64,000 nt of DNA from Allomyces arbusculus. Lineage: Eukaryota > Blastocladiomycota > Blastocladiomycetes > Blastocladiales > Blastocladiaceae. The notes under the pieces are model-generated. The model was given only the letters and a program-made list of their open reading frames with translations. It searched no databases and was not told the origin of the DNA. The stretch lies in assembly GCA_027604705.1 (NCBI GenBank), contig JADHYV010000002.1, positions 372,001 through 436,000 of the forward strand, read 5' to 3'. This document shows positions 1 to 11,815 of the stretch, piece after piece; position 1 is the stretch's first letter; every line of letters starts with the position of its first letter. A program made the position numbers and the translations under genes.

Positions 1-3000
1 GTCAAGGTGCCGAACCGGTCGGATCGGTGCGTGTCGTCTTTCTTTGCTTGAGGCTCAATTTGCGCGCCCTGATCGAGGTCTTTTAACCATCATGTAGGCT
101 CCTCGGCTCCTTGTCGGCCAAGGCCCTCAAGTCGCTCGGCCTCGATCACGTCGCTGCCCCTCCACGCGAGGCCCGCCCGGCCTTCAAGCGCCCGAAAACT
201 GCTCCTGCCGCTGCATCGCGCGCACGCGACCCGCCCATCATCATGGCCACTTCGTCGCGGCCCGGCAGCGCGCAGGACAGGTCCTCGTCGTCGCTTGGAT
301 CCTCGAGCAGCTCTCAAAAGCGCGCCGACGACGACCACGAGGACCCGGCTGATCCTCCCATGACGCCTGCCGCTGCCTACTTGAAAACCGTCTCGACCCT
401 GGCGTCGACCGCGCGTAGTACGGCTCGAATTGCGACGACCACCTCGGTGCCACCGACGTCGTTCCGGCCGCTCGGTTCGGCGGGCGCGGCGACACCTGCG
501 CCGACTCCGCGCGGAGCCGCGCAGGAATCAGTCAACGTGCCCAACCTGATCATGGAGGCGCGCGGCGCCAACGTCACGATTCGCGCACGTGCGTTCGAGC
601 GGCTCGCGGCGCTGCTGCCCACCTCAAGCGACCTGAACCGGCTGCAGCGGTCGCTCATTGAGGCGCACTTGGAGCACGGACTCACGGCAACGCATCCGAA
701 ACCGATGCTCGCGGCACTGCAAAACGTGGCGCGGATGATGGAAATGCGCGTAATTCCGCAGAGTTTCTTCCCAGACTTGATTGTCAAGACCGCGGGGATT
801 TTGCAAAATCCGCAGAACAAGGTCAAGTCGAATGTGACTGATGCATGCTGCACGATTTTGCAGTGCGTCGAGGCTGTTCAGCCGGCAGCGACGGTGTTGG
901 CGATGCTCATCGAGGTGCTCGGGCACAAGGACGCGGGGTCCAAGGTGCGCCCGGTGATTCTCGGCATGCTTTCGCGCATGCTGGACGCAGATACGGCCGA
1001 GGCGTTGGCGGCCGGCACGGATCCGCAGGCGCTGCACGTTATTTCGCTCAACGCGCTCATGGTCACGCTGAGCCCGGCATTGGTCGACTCGACGTGCACC
1101 GAAGAACTGCGTAGTGTCTTGACCAAGCTCTACGTGCTGGACCGATCGGTGCTCAAGGCAGGGCGCACTGCCGCCGACCGGATTCGTGTCCAGGGCCTGC
1201 TCAGCGACGTGATCCAGGCGGAGCGGCTCGCCGAGGCCGAGGCTGCTCGCGTGCGGGAAGCTGCAGCTGCCGCGGCTGCTGTTGCTGCCGAGGAAGCAGT
1301 TGCAGCAGAAGCCGAGGCCGAGGCCGAGGCCGAGGCGCGTGCCAATGCAAGAGAACCAACGTCGCCGACTGACTCGCCCTCGAGGACGAGGACGAGGACG
1401 CGAACGTCGTCATCGGACGTGGTCATGGCGTCCAGGTCCGACAACCCCTCGCCCAGTGAAGGTGCCGACGCTCCCGCGGCCGCGTCCCCCAAGCGCGCCG
1501 CTGCCGCCGACGACCACGTGCAGGACATCATGGACACGGAACCGCCCTTGTCTCCTTTGTCGACAACCTACAGCCCCGAACCGGGCTCGCCACTCGCCGA
1601 GCGTTCCACCCCCGCCCCTGCCGGTAAACTCTTCCGCTCTCCTCGTGGCCGGCCACCCCAGCAGCCCATGACTCCATTTGGCCGCGTCATGGCTGCGGTG
1701 ACGGCCGTCGCCACCGTGCAGTACGTGCACAAGGCGACCCCATTTGCCGTCCCAGTACGCCGTGCCGTGCCCGGTACCGCGCCCATGGCGTTTAGCACGT
1801 CCGCAGTCCCCGTGGCGTTCCCGGAATCACCGTCGCTCGTGTCGACTCCGCTCGGGATTTTCGGGACGCAGATGCCCGCGACCGACGCGCCCACGACGGC
1901 TGCGCGGAAGCGGTTGTTGCAGTCGGTCACGAATTCGCCGCTGCGCAAGAAACAACGTACGTCGAAGGGGTCGCCGACGCCGGCGCGGACCGTCGAGAAT
2001 GAGGTGGCAGTGCCGGCACAGGACGCGCCGAAGACGTTGACGGTGCTGGAAACTGTCGCGCAACAGCTTGAAGTGGCCGATACGGAGGTGGCGACGGGAC
2101 GGCGTGTGGCCGCGATCCAAAAAGATATTGAGCTGGACGGCGGTGTCGCACATGTCGTGGACCGCGCGATTCGTGATGCCGGATACGACGCGCAGTTGCT
2201 CGACGCGTCGCCAATGGCCGACCTGCTCTTGTTTGTCGAGCATGCCGACTTGACGCAGTGGGCGCACGCATTGTTGGACCATGTTGGCCGGTACCTGCCC
2301 GACGCGCAGGTTGCGGCGCGAACGACGCCGTCGCCCTCCGAGGCCATGGACGTTGATGTGGACGCCAAAACTGCAACAAGCACCGGCGCTCCGGACTCCG
2401 TGACCGCGGATACTGCTGCTGCAACCGCCGCTACGAACCCCGCGATCCTGCACAACGCGCTCATTCTCGCGCAGCAAATCTTTCACCACACGAGCGCCGA
2501 CCAAGTCTCGGCGACCGTCGCTGACACCTGGCTCGCACGGACCATGACGCTCCCGCTGCCCGCGATGGTCCCGGACCTCGCATTCCCGGCCATGACGCTC
2601 GTCGCGGAACTGCAGCTCGCGCTCGCCGTGCGCGACTCCCCCGCTGCGGCTGAACGGCTCGGCACATTGTTTGCGGCCCACCCCGTCACGGTCCTGCAAC
2701 TACTGCAGCGACTGATCGTACTCGACGCGCAGGTCTTTCATGACTTGGCGTGGTTTGATGCGATTGTGGATGCAATTGCGGGACCCAATTCGTTGCCACG
2801 TGTTCGTGCGGTGTGCGTGAATTTTTTGGCTGCGGTGTGGAATGTGCCGGCGTTGCGCAACGCCGTGGACGCGCAGGTGCGCAAGGTTGCGCGCGACCGG
2901 GATGCCGCGTGGCGCGCGGCGCTCCTGCGGCGGTTGTTGCGTGCAGGGGTCGTGATTGATGAGTGGGATGCGGTCGAGGGCGGCGAAGTGGAGGATGAGA

Positions 3001-3065
3001 AGAATGTGGAGGTGGGCGAGGGGGAGCAGTCTCGCGACAAGGATGCGGATTGGTTGAAAGCGTGA
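1..3065 (+). CDS. HEAT/TOG-like protein, possibly CLASP family (5' end outside window)
   Basis: Two exons are visible, 1-26 and 98-3065, joined across an intron at 27-97 that starts GTGCGT, has a TTTTAAC branch-like site and ends ATGTAG. The junction keeps the frame (V-K-V-P-N-R-S-D-R then L-L-G-S-L-S-A-K), so the gene enters from the left and the first internal ATG (243) is not the true start. About 990 residues are visible. An alpha-helical HEAT/TOG-like array lies roughly at 540-1200 (motifs such as ARAFERLAALL and NPQNKVKSNVTDACCTIL). An Ala/Glu-rich run, a long Ser/Pro/basic low-complexity linker and a second helical block at 2450-2960 follow. Arrays plus Ser/Arg/Pro linkers recall microtubule-stabilising CLASP/Stu1 proteins, but family assignment is weak; another HEAT protein is possible. 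It converges on VPS33 with a 141-bp gap. Confidence 0.5.
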
Positions 3066-3206
3066 AGGTGAGAGTGGTAGCTATGGGCGGTATCTGTTTT
3101 TTCGTGATTAGAATCATTTGTGGCCGTGGCTTTCTCTGCTGTTTTGAATGTAACGAAGCTGACGAAGGAGAAGGCACATTTCAAAACTGTCTCTCAACCA
3201 CCATCC

Positions 3207-5523
3207 TCACGTCGACGACACCATGGCCCCCGCCATGATCCGGCGATAATTCACCATTTCCGTCGTGACCACCGTCACGTCGGCGCCCATCGTCCGTCCC
3301 AATAACCGCACCGCCGACACTTCGGCATACGTCGCTCCGCCCAAAAACAATACAAACACGCGTCCCGCGGACCCAAAATCGCCAACCTCCACAGGCGGGC
3401 CTGGGAGCAGCCGGCTGATATCGTCACGCGTCCGCGCCGTCGGCCGCAACCAGTGCTGGACAAGCCGCGCAGAGAGTGGCGCGTACCCAGTGAATGTGTA
3501 GGCGATATCGTCGGGCTGCTCGACGCGCACGTCCTCGACAATCAGGTTGAGGGCCTTGCGCAGGTTGGCCCATTGCCGCGTCGGTGTCTTGGTGGCGGTG
3601 AGCAGACCGGCTTGCTCGAGTCGGTGCCAGGTGACGAGATGGTGGAACCCGTACGACTACAATCGGTAGGGGGTGGTGAGGTCCGAGAGCGATGCCGAGA
3701 TGTCGAGGAGTGGGAGTTGGCTGAACCTGCACAAACTCGCGTTTCCACAGGTCGAGCTGCTTGTCTTTAACGCAATTAATCAGGCACCCGAGGCTAATAA
3801 GCGCTAAGATGGCCTCGGGCTCGTAGTTGCGGCACATGAGCTCGTCGATCAGGTCGGCGTCGAGCTCGGCGCTGCCCAACAGAACTGTTGAAGATGTGAG
3901 ACGCAAAAGCGTGCCAAAAGGGGTGGTGGAGAAGCAACGTACCCTGTTGAGCTTGGAGCACAAGATTGAAGTCCTCGTCCATGATGGCTTTGGCGACTGA
4001 CTCAGCGAGGCCAATGTCTAATAATAGCAATAAGATGAGTTTGGTGATCCGGAAGAACGATATGCGCACTCAACGTACGGATCGGCAGAGCCTCTTGCAG
4101 CTTTTGCAGTTCGGGCAGTTTGTCGCTCACAAACTTGTTGATGTCGGTCAGTGTGTTCGCCTCTTTCCGTTTCTGTCGACGAAGGTAGACGTGAGCATGA
4201 GGAACGGAAAAGGGACCAGCGCCGAGGAACAACGTACTCCCGACTCGGCCTTGAGCTCCATGGCCAACCGTTGCAGGGTCGGCCCGACCACGCCGAAATT
4301 TAGGTCGGCGAGCTCGCAGTAGATGTTGTCGTCGTCCATGCTGAGCTTGAACTTTCGCGGGCGCTGGCCGCCGCCGTCGACCTCGACAAATCCTATCAAT
4401 GCATCAACCCGTGCACATGCGTCAGCACTCGTCCCGACGCGATTCTCAAAAGCAAACAAGCGTACCGGCAACAATGTCTTTGAACGTGTCCACCAGGCCC
4501 GTGTAGGTAAACTGCGTCATGAGCGGCGTGATCATATCGAGCGTGCGGTCCACGAGAATGAGTCGGTTGGTCGCTGTTAAGTCTGCGGGCGATGGGTGGC
4601 TGTGCGCGGCGCGCATTTTGGTGAACATGGTCATGAACGAGTCGGCGAGCGGACCGCGGCCTCGGACGGCCGTGAACGGGCCAATGGCGGACTCGAGCGC
4701 GAGCAGGCTGCTGCTGAGCTGGTAGAGCGCGTGCGAGTCGCGCATCTGAACGACACCAAAGCAGTCAGCTCGAAATCACAGCGTGCCATCGGAAGAGACA
4801 ACGCACCGGTGTAAGTGCGTGAAACGATGGATATTCCATGGAAAACAGGTCGTGTTCGAGCGGCAAGAGGTCAATTTCGAGGTCCTGCACTTCAATTTCG
4901 GCAAGGAGCGAGTCGTCTTCAAGGACCTTCTTGACCAAGAGCGTGGATCGAGGCAGACAAAACAGGAAAAAGCGCTGGGATACGGCAACGGGCGGCGTAT
5001 GCACACCACTGGACGAGGATGTTGGGCCCGACGCGTCGCGTGCCGAAGCCAGCGCGCCGTGAACATGTTCTGCACGATATGCCAGCAACGAGTCGTGTCA
5101 GTGGCCGCCGGGACAACTAACGAGACACAGGGACGGCGACGCGCACGGCCAATGAGCTTGACAATGTCGGGGTCGGGTCTCGCAATATAAATCACCGAGT
5201 GGCAGTCGGACAGGTCGGGTACTTGTGGAGACAGGTACGAGAGCCGCTCGACGCCGTGTTCCTTGATGAACGCCGAGTCGGCGAGCCGCGAGATGATGCC
5301 CGAAAGCGACTTATCAATGACAAGTGCTTTTCGGCCCGTGCCCTACGAGTGTTGAACATGTTCTGGACGTAAATCGGATGCCGCAGCGAATCATTGGTTG
5401 ATCGTCTGCAAGCTGCCGTGGCCGCTGCTTTTTGCTCGATGAAGCGGACCCTACCGACTCGAGGCAGTGGCCGAGCTGGTCGCGCGCGTCGCGCACGAGC
5501 GCGTAGAATGCCGTGAGCTTCAT
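3207..5523 (-). CDS. VPS33: Vps33, Sec1/Munc18-family subunit of HOPS/CORVET
   Basis: Nine exons on the minus strand: 5523-5455, 5342-5147, 5069-4807, 4745-4466, 4392-4238, 4172-4079, 4017-3943, 3884-3727 and 3656-3207, giving 579 aa (family about 600). All junctions keep frame. Family hallmarks in order: RKALVIDKSLSGII, IYIARPDPDIVKLIG, FFLFCLPRSTLLVKKVLEDD, the strongly conserved LILVDRTLDMITPLMTQFTY near the middle, and LFLGGATYAEVSAVRLL at the C-terminus. Vps33 binds SNAREs and, within HOPS and CORVET, drives tethering and fusion at endosomes and the vacuole. The start at 5523 is the first ATG in a frame that stays open upstream, and an extra 5' exon is possible because the family usually has about ten more N-terminal residues. 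It is divergent from CTR9 across 306 bp. This is the most intron-rich gene here: eight introns of 58-112 nt. Confidence 0.88.
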
Positions 5524-5829
5524 GGATCGTTGCAGCGAGTGCGCTCGCTCCTGGCCGTGGGAGGAAGGGTTTGCGAGCTTCGGCAGCGGCAGCAGAGCAC
5601 CAGAAAGCAAGTCGCGCTTTGGAAACACGCGAGAGTTCTGGCAGGCCAGTGACCAGGCACCAAGTCAACTCCACCCGACCAAAGCCAGCCAGAGCAAGTC
5701 CGACCACCACACTGTCGCGAAGTCCGCCAGGAGAACAGCACCGTCGCGCACCGTCGTGGATGACGACGACGAGCACTCTTTGTGCCGCGCGCACACTGTC
5801 CAGCAACTGCCTGCACCACCGCCGCCGCC
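5524..5829. promoter_or_regulatory. Shared divergent promoter of VPS33 and CTR9
   Basis: This 306-bp interval separates the two start codons and must hold both 5' UTRs and both promoters. It is GC-rich; I see no TATA box. CTR9 has a strong initiation context, GCCGCCATGG. The VPS33 frame stays open through part of the interval, so an unannotated first VPS33 exon could lie here. Confidence 0.4.
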
Positions 5830-8800
5830 ATGGCCTCTGCCGACGACAAGGATGTGATCGAGGTGCACGTCGAGGGCAACGAGTTTGTCGACATCCAGCT
5901 GCATCCGCTGCCGCCTGCCGCGGACATTCTCAGCGTGCTCACCTCCGAGACCGACCTCAAGTACTTTGTGCGCCTCGCGGTGCGTACTTGGTCCTCGATT
6001 CGGCTCTGTGGCCGCTGCTTCCGCTCCACTGAGCTCATTCCTGCTCGATTCAAACCGACAGATCCTCTACTACAAGCAAAACCGGCCCGACGAGTACGAC
6101 CAGTTCCTCTCCGAGTGCGCCAACCGCCGCGCCGACCGCGAGCAAACGCGGCAGGCCCTGCTGCTCGTGCAGGCCATTGACGCCATCAACAAGAGCACCG
6201 ACGTGGCCGTGCCCGACGCGCTGCGTCGTCGCCTGCTCACCGACGCCGATGCCAAGGTCAAGGAGGCCGAACGCATCGACGGCGCATACTTGCCGCTGTG
6301 GCTCGTGCGCGGCACGCTCTTCCTCGAGCAGGACGCCTTTGAGAAGGCCGAGGTCCAGTTCCAATTTGTGCTCAACAAGACGCGCGACAATGTTCCCGCG
6401 CTCTACGGCATGGCCATGGCCTTCACGCGACGGTCCGAGTGGAAAAAGGGCCTACGGTTCTGGCAACGCACGCTGCGCATTATCTCGTCCGACCCGAACG
6501 TCCCGCTGACCCTGCAAACCACCGTGCGCTTGGCCATTGGTGTGTGCTTTGCCCGACTCGGTCTCGTGCAAGAAGCGCGTACGGCTTACCTGCGCGTGCT
6601 CGACCTCGACCCGGCGCACGCGACGGCGCACGCCTATCTGTCGTCGTTGTGCCTCAACGAAATGCGCACGCCTGATTGCCCGAACAGCGAGCGGCGCGAA
6701 CTGCAGGCGATGGGCATCAACTTCGCGCAAAAGGCGTACCGTGCCATGAAGGACAAGGGCGAAACAAATGCGCTCGTTTTGACGCGCATGGTCGATCTGC
6801 TCTTCCTTGAAGGCCGTTACGACGACGTACCCGTCCTGATTGAGCGCGGCATGGCGGCAACACGCGACCCGCTCCTGCTCGCGGAATTGCACTACTACCA
6901 CGGCCGCCACTTCCACCGGCTCGGCGAGTACGACCGCGCGCACGACCTCTACACCAAGGCGCTCTCATACCAGCCGGATATGGTGCTTGTGCGGTTCCCG
7001 CTCGCGCAAATTCACGCACACCGGTCGGAAAACTCGCAGGCGATCGAGCACCTCGACCAGATCCGCGAAAAGGTCCGTCCGCGGACCAAGACGCGGCAAA
7101 TGCTCGATGCGGCCGGGAAGGCGTTTGCGACGGGGCCTGGCACGTCGCTCGGCGACGACTACGACACGCTCAAGCTGCTCGGTTTTTTGCACGCGCGGTT
7201 GGCCGAGAGTCCCGTGCTCACGTCTGCGACGATGCCGACGCGCGAGTACCAGGAAGCGCGCGAGCGGCAGCGGCAGCTGTATTCTCGCGCCGAGGAACTG
7301 TTCAAGCTGCTCATGACGTTCCAGTCGGCGGATCCGGACGAGTCTGGGTCGCGCGATGTTCACGCCATGGTCATGTACGCGCGGCTGTTGGAACGGTCGC
7401 CGACGGCGACCATGGACCATTTCGGGTGGGCGCTGCAGCTCTACAAGTCGGCCGAGGCTCTGTTGGTCCGTGACCAGGGAGAAAATGCTGTCCCGCACGA
7501 ATTGCTCAACAACATGGGTGTCCTGAACCAAGTGCTGCACAAGCACAAGTTGCCCGAGGACTTGGCAAGCAACAAAGACCACGGCGATCGGCTCGAGCTG
7601 GCCGAAAAGCTGTATGCTCTCGCCTACCAGAAAGTACGCGAGTCGACGACATTGCCCGCGGAGACCAAGGATGCGCACGAGACGACGCTGCGGTACAACA
7701 CGGCGCGGCTCAAGGAATTACAGGGGAATGAACACGACGCCGAGATTCTCTACCAGCGGATCCTGCGACAGCACCCGGCGTACGTCGATGCGCACCTGCG
7801 GCTCGGCGTGATTGCGCAGCAGCGCGGGCACCTTGAAGAGGCCGCCAAGCACTTCCAGCAAGCGCTCGACGTTGCGCCGACCTCGGTCGACGCGCACATT
7901 TTGCTCGGCGTCTTGCAGCTCACGCAAAACCAGACGCGTGCCGCACGCCGCTTGTTTGGCAAGGTCCTCGCGGACATTGACAAGTTTGACATTGTCTCGC
8001 TGCTGCAGCTCGGAAATATCTGGCTGTTGGGCCCGAAACCCGATTTGGAGACGCGCGACCGCAACTTGACCGAGGCCTACAAGCTGTTTGACAAGGTATT
8101 GCAGCTCGATCCACGGAACCCGTGGGCGGCGAATGGGCTGGCCATTGCAATGCGCGAAAAGGGGTGGGCCGACGAGGCGCTGCGCACGTTTGAGCAGGTG
8201 CGCGAGTCGGACGATAATGTCGCGTGCTTTGCCGTCAACTATGCGCACATGCTCGCCGAGGTCGGCCAGTACAAGCGCGCGATTCCGTTGGTACGTTTTT
8301 GGATTCGAATTGCTGGGAGGTGGTCGAGCACGAACACTCATCTAAGTTCTCTCTCTCTCTCTTCGCCATCTACAGTACGAAAAGGCGCTCGAGCGCTTCT
8401 TCGAGGGCAAAAACGTGGACCTCCTCATGTCGGCGGCCAAGGCTTACTACATGCTCGGCAAGAACACCAAGTCGGCCGAAATGCACCTCGCGGCGCTCAA
8501 ACTGCTGCAGCGCGCGCTGCACATTTTCCCCAAGGACTTCTTGCTGTGGTTCAACCTGGCCATTGTCCTGCAAGACCACACGTCGGTGCTTTCGACGGAA
8601 CGACTTGACAAGGTGACGGTTGAGCAAATGCGTGCGGCCGTGGCGCTCGCCGAACTCGCGATCCGCAACCTAAACTGGCTCGCCAAGCGCGACACGCAGC
8701 AGTACGACCAGGCAATTGCCGCACAACGTGCCGCGCACATCAAGAACCTCAAGGAGCGACTCGAAAAGCGCATTGAGGAATTGATCTTCACGCAAGAGGA

Positions 8801-9428
8801 CCGCAAGAAGCGCCTCGACGATATGATTCGTCGCAAGGAGGCTGATGAGCGGCAGGCCCGGCTCGCGCAGGAAATGCAGATGCGCGAACAGTCGCAGCAG
8901 ATGGAGTCGGTGTTGCGCAATTACGAGCGCGTGAATGCGCGGATCCAAGAGGATATGCACGAGTGGGATAGTATTCGCGCCCGCGCGCTCGCGCCGCCGC
9001 CAAAGTCGTCACGCGGGTCGAGGCGTGGTGGTGACGGGGAGGGTGGGAGTAACAGTACGCGTGGACGTGGTGGGAGCGGCCGCGGCCGAGACGATGGCGA
9101 CGGGTTCCTCGTGAACGATTCTGAGGACGAGGGAGGCGTGTCGGGCGCGAGCGAGAGCGAGCCGAGCGATATGGAGGGCGACGATGGCGACGATGGTGGG
9201 GCGCGGCGCAGCAAGAAGGCGGGCAAGGCACGCAAGCGGTCGACACGGCCATCCAAGAGCGGAAGTGTCAGCGGCGACGATGGCGCTGGGGCTAGTGGCG
9301 ACGGCGCGCCGTCGGCCAAGCGGCGCAAGCTCAAGAAGCGTGGGGACCGTGCCGGCGCATCGCAGCCGCTGTCGAGAGAGTTCATCGAGGACAGCGACCA
9401 GGAGCTGGCAGAGGCCGACGGCGAGTAG
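5830..9428 (+). CDS. CTR9: Ctr9, TPR scaffold subunit of the Paf1 transcription elongation complex
   Basis: Three exons, 5830-5979, 6062-8290 and 8376-9428, encode 1142 aa, a usual length for Ctr9. Introns are 82 and 85 nt with GTGCGT and GTACGT donors. The N-terminus carries the family pattern IEVHVEGNEFVDIQLHPLP. After the first junction comes ILYYKQNRPDEYDQFL. Then a long superhelix of TPR units fills roughly residues 130-900, for example VDAHLRLGVIAQQRGHLEEA. A charged coiled coil (KERLEKRIEEL through RRKEADERQ) and a disordered acidic/basic tail (VNDSEDEGG, KRRKLKKRG) follow, with likely nuclear localisation signals. Ctr9 scaffolds Paf1C on RNA polymerase II and supports H2B ubiquitination and H3K4/K36 methylation. 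The start is chosen for its Kozak context. Confidence 0.95.
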
Positions 9429-9798
9429 GGCGAGGTAGAGAAGGCGGACAGGGCGCTTGTGGATCCATTCATTCTATTTTCAAACCAGTGTGGATAGGAT
9501 TCGTCTGCCCACTTCTCGGTCCGGTTTGGTGTGCGGAGTTGGTTTGGTGGCCGTTAGTGGTTATTGCGTTGTTGATCGGCGTGGAGATCAACGTGGATCA
9601 GACCGCCCAACACGCGGGCTCGAGTCACACCATCGATGCGCGTTGCAAACACAAGTCCGACTGCGACACAGTCGGACCGCTCAGTTCGGCCTTCATAAGC
9701 GCAGGTATCCCTTCAAGGCCGCCAATCGTCCCACCACGAGGGCAAGTCCGACACGACACTGCGCAGACCAACTTGATTCAACGCCGCAGCTCAGCGCC
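9429..9798. other. Intergenic region upstream of isocitrate dehydrogenase
   Basis: This 370-bp gap holds the 3' UTR of CTR9 and the promoter and 5' UTR of the IDH gene. No gene is seen. It contains a perfect 9-bp hairpin (9655-9663 with 9669-9677) and a 10-bp direct repeat, CAAGTCCGAC, at 9652-9661 and 9743-9752. Confidence 0.4.
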
Positions 9799-11268
9799 AT
9801 GCTTTCCAGCTCCTCCAGCATGTTCCTGCGCAGTTTCCGTCGCGCCAGTACGTTGGCAAGCGCCATCACCTTCCAGCACGATCAGCTAGCTTCAGCAGCG
9901 AGGTGCTTTTGGCGAGCATGATTAAGTACCGTCTCTGACCGCCGTGCCCGCGGTCTTTCGCCGTCACGATCAACAGTGTCGACTGCCTCGGCAACCTCGC
10001 CCGCAGCCGCGGCCGGCGCCGTGGCACGCATCAAGGTGGCCAACCCAGTTGTCGAGCTCGACGGTGACGAAATGACGCGCATTATTTGGAAGTGGATCAA
10101 GGACCGGCTCGTGTTGCCCTACGTTGACGTGCCGATCAAGTACTACGATCTCGGCATGGAGCACCGCGACGCGACCAACGACCAGGTCACGATCGACGCG
10201 GCCGAGGCGATCAAAAAGTATAACGTGGGAATCAAGTGCGCGACGATCACGCCCGACGAGGCACGCGTGAAGGAATTCAACCTCAAGCACATGTACAAGT
10301 CGCCCAACGGCACGATTCGCAACATTCTCAACGGCACTGTCTTCCGCGAACCGATCTTGCTCGACCGGGTCCCGCGGCTCGTGCCGGGTTGGAAAAAGCC
10401 CATTGTGATTGGCCGTCACGCGTTTGGCGACCAGTACCGCGCGACCGACATGCTGATCCCCGAGCCGGGCACGCTGACAGTGACTTTCACACCCAAGAGC
10501 GGCGGCGCCCCCGTCACGCATAAGGTCTACGATTTTGCGTCGCCCGGTGTCGCGCTGTCCATGTACAACGTGGACGAGTCGATCGAGGCGTTTGCGCACT
10601 CGTCGTTCAAGCTTGCGCTCGAGCGCAAGATGCCGCTCTATCTGTCGACCAAGAACACGATCCTGAAAAAGTACGACGGCCGGTTCAAGGACATTTTCCA
10701 GGACATTTACGCCGCGCACTACCAAAAGCAGTTTGAGGCTGCCGGGATCTGGTACGAGCACCGTCTGATTGACGACATGGTCGCGCAGGCACTCAAGTCC
10801 GAGGGCGGGTTCGTGTGGTCGTGCAAGAACTACGACGGCGACGTGCAGTCGGACACTCTGGCCCAGGGATTTGGGTCGCTCGGGCTCATGACGTCGGTCC
10901 TGATCGCGCCCGACGGCAAGACGGTCGAGGCTGAGGCCGCGCACGGGACCGTCACGCGGCACTACCGCCAACACCAGCAGGGCAAGCCCACTTCGACGAA
11001 CCCGATCGCGTCGATTTTCGCGTGGTCGCGCGGTCTTGCGCACCGCGCCAAGCTTGACGGTAACGGCGACCTGACGGCGTTCTGCGCTACGCTTGAGCAG
11101 GCGTGCCGCGACACTGTCGACCAGGACGGGATCATGACCAAGGATCTGGCCCTAGCCGCGGGTACGCCGGACAAGTATGTGACGACGCAGGAGTTTATGG
11201 ACGCGATCGACCGCCGGTTGAAGGCGGCCGTCGCCAAGCAGCACGGCGTCCCGGCAAGCAAGCTATAA
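9799..11268 (+). CDS. IDP1: NADP-dependent isocitrate dehydrogenase, mitochondrial
   Basis: Exons 9799-9847 and 9977-11268 encode 446 aa. The small first exon supplies a Ser/Arg-rich, acid-free N-terminus ([16 protein letters not shown]), typical of a mitochondrial presequence; the intron (9848-9976) starts GTACGT and ends CAACAG, and splicing creates a second ATG at the junction. Mature-protein motifs: [16 protein letters not shown] at the start of the fold, [19 protein letters not shown] for substrate binding, the family signature [19 protein letters not shown], and [17 protein letters not shown] for NADP binding. This is the homodimeric eukaryotic NADP type, which converts isocitrate to 2-oxoglutarate and makes NADPH. 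An internal start at the junction ATG could give a cytosolic form, but this is inference. Confidence 0.95.
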
Positions 11269-11815
11269 AGGCCCGCGTGGAGGTGTATTGTTCTTAATTA
11301 GCCGTTTACAATCCAAAGGCCGACCATTTGCTGTCAGGGCTTCAGTTCATTTTCGCCGCCGTTCCTAGTCATTTGGCATCGTCTTTAGTGTGGATCAAAG
11401 CTCCTGTGCCCCGTCCCGCTGCTCTCTGCAACCAAGTTGGCGCAAAAAGAGAGGCTCAGCTGGCTGTTGCAACCAAAAAAACCCGGTCAAAGCATTAGCC
11501 GCAAGGGTCCATCCTAGTAACCTTGCACCTCCGGACCAGGTTTCGAACGTGGTGCCGCGTATAGGGAATTGTGGAGCCAACGAGCACACCAACGAATTAC
11601 ATTGTAATCAAAAACTGTGAATGATCAAGTGGACTCTGTCCATGTCTGAGCATGTCACTTCTTCCTTTTGACATGACTGGGGTTGCGGCCTTTGGTCATT
11701 GACGCTCCAACCCAGAGCACCTCCGCCGTGCATCTGCAACTCTTTGCAATCAAGTTGTCGCTGTGATCTAGCGAATCGGAATTCGTGCTCGTGCAGATTC
11801 GAGTCTTCGCCGATC
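11269..11815. other. Intergenic region between IDP1 and ELP2
   Basis: This 547-bp gap is less GC-rich than the flanking genes. No gene, tRNA or transposon is recognisable. It contains an imperfect 22-bp direct repeat (11422-11443 and 11740-11761, 19 of 22 identical) and a short palindrome, ATTACA-T-TGTAAT, near 11595-11607. Confidence 0.4.

Noticed and set aside
111-113. Apparent start of the first gene at 111 (and internal ATG at 243)
   Set aside because: Position 111 is TTG, and a well-formed intron at 27-97 connects the frame to coding sequence at 1-26, so the gene begins outside the window.
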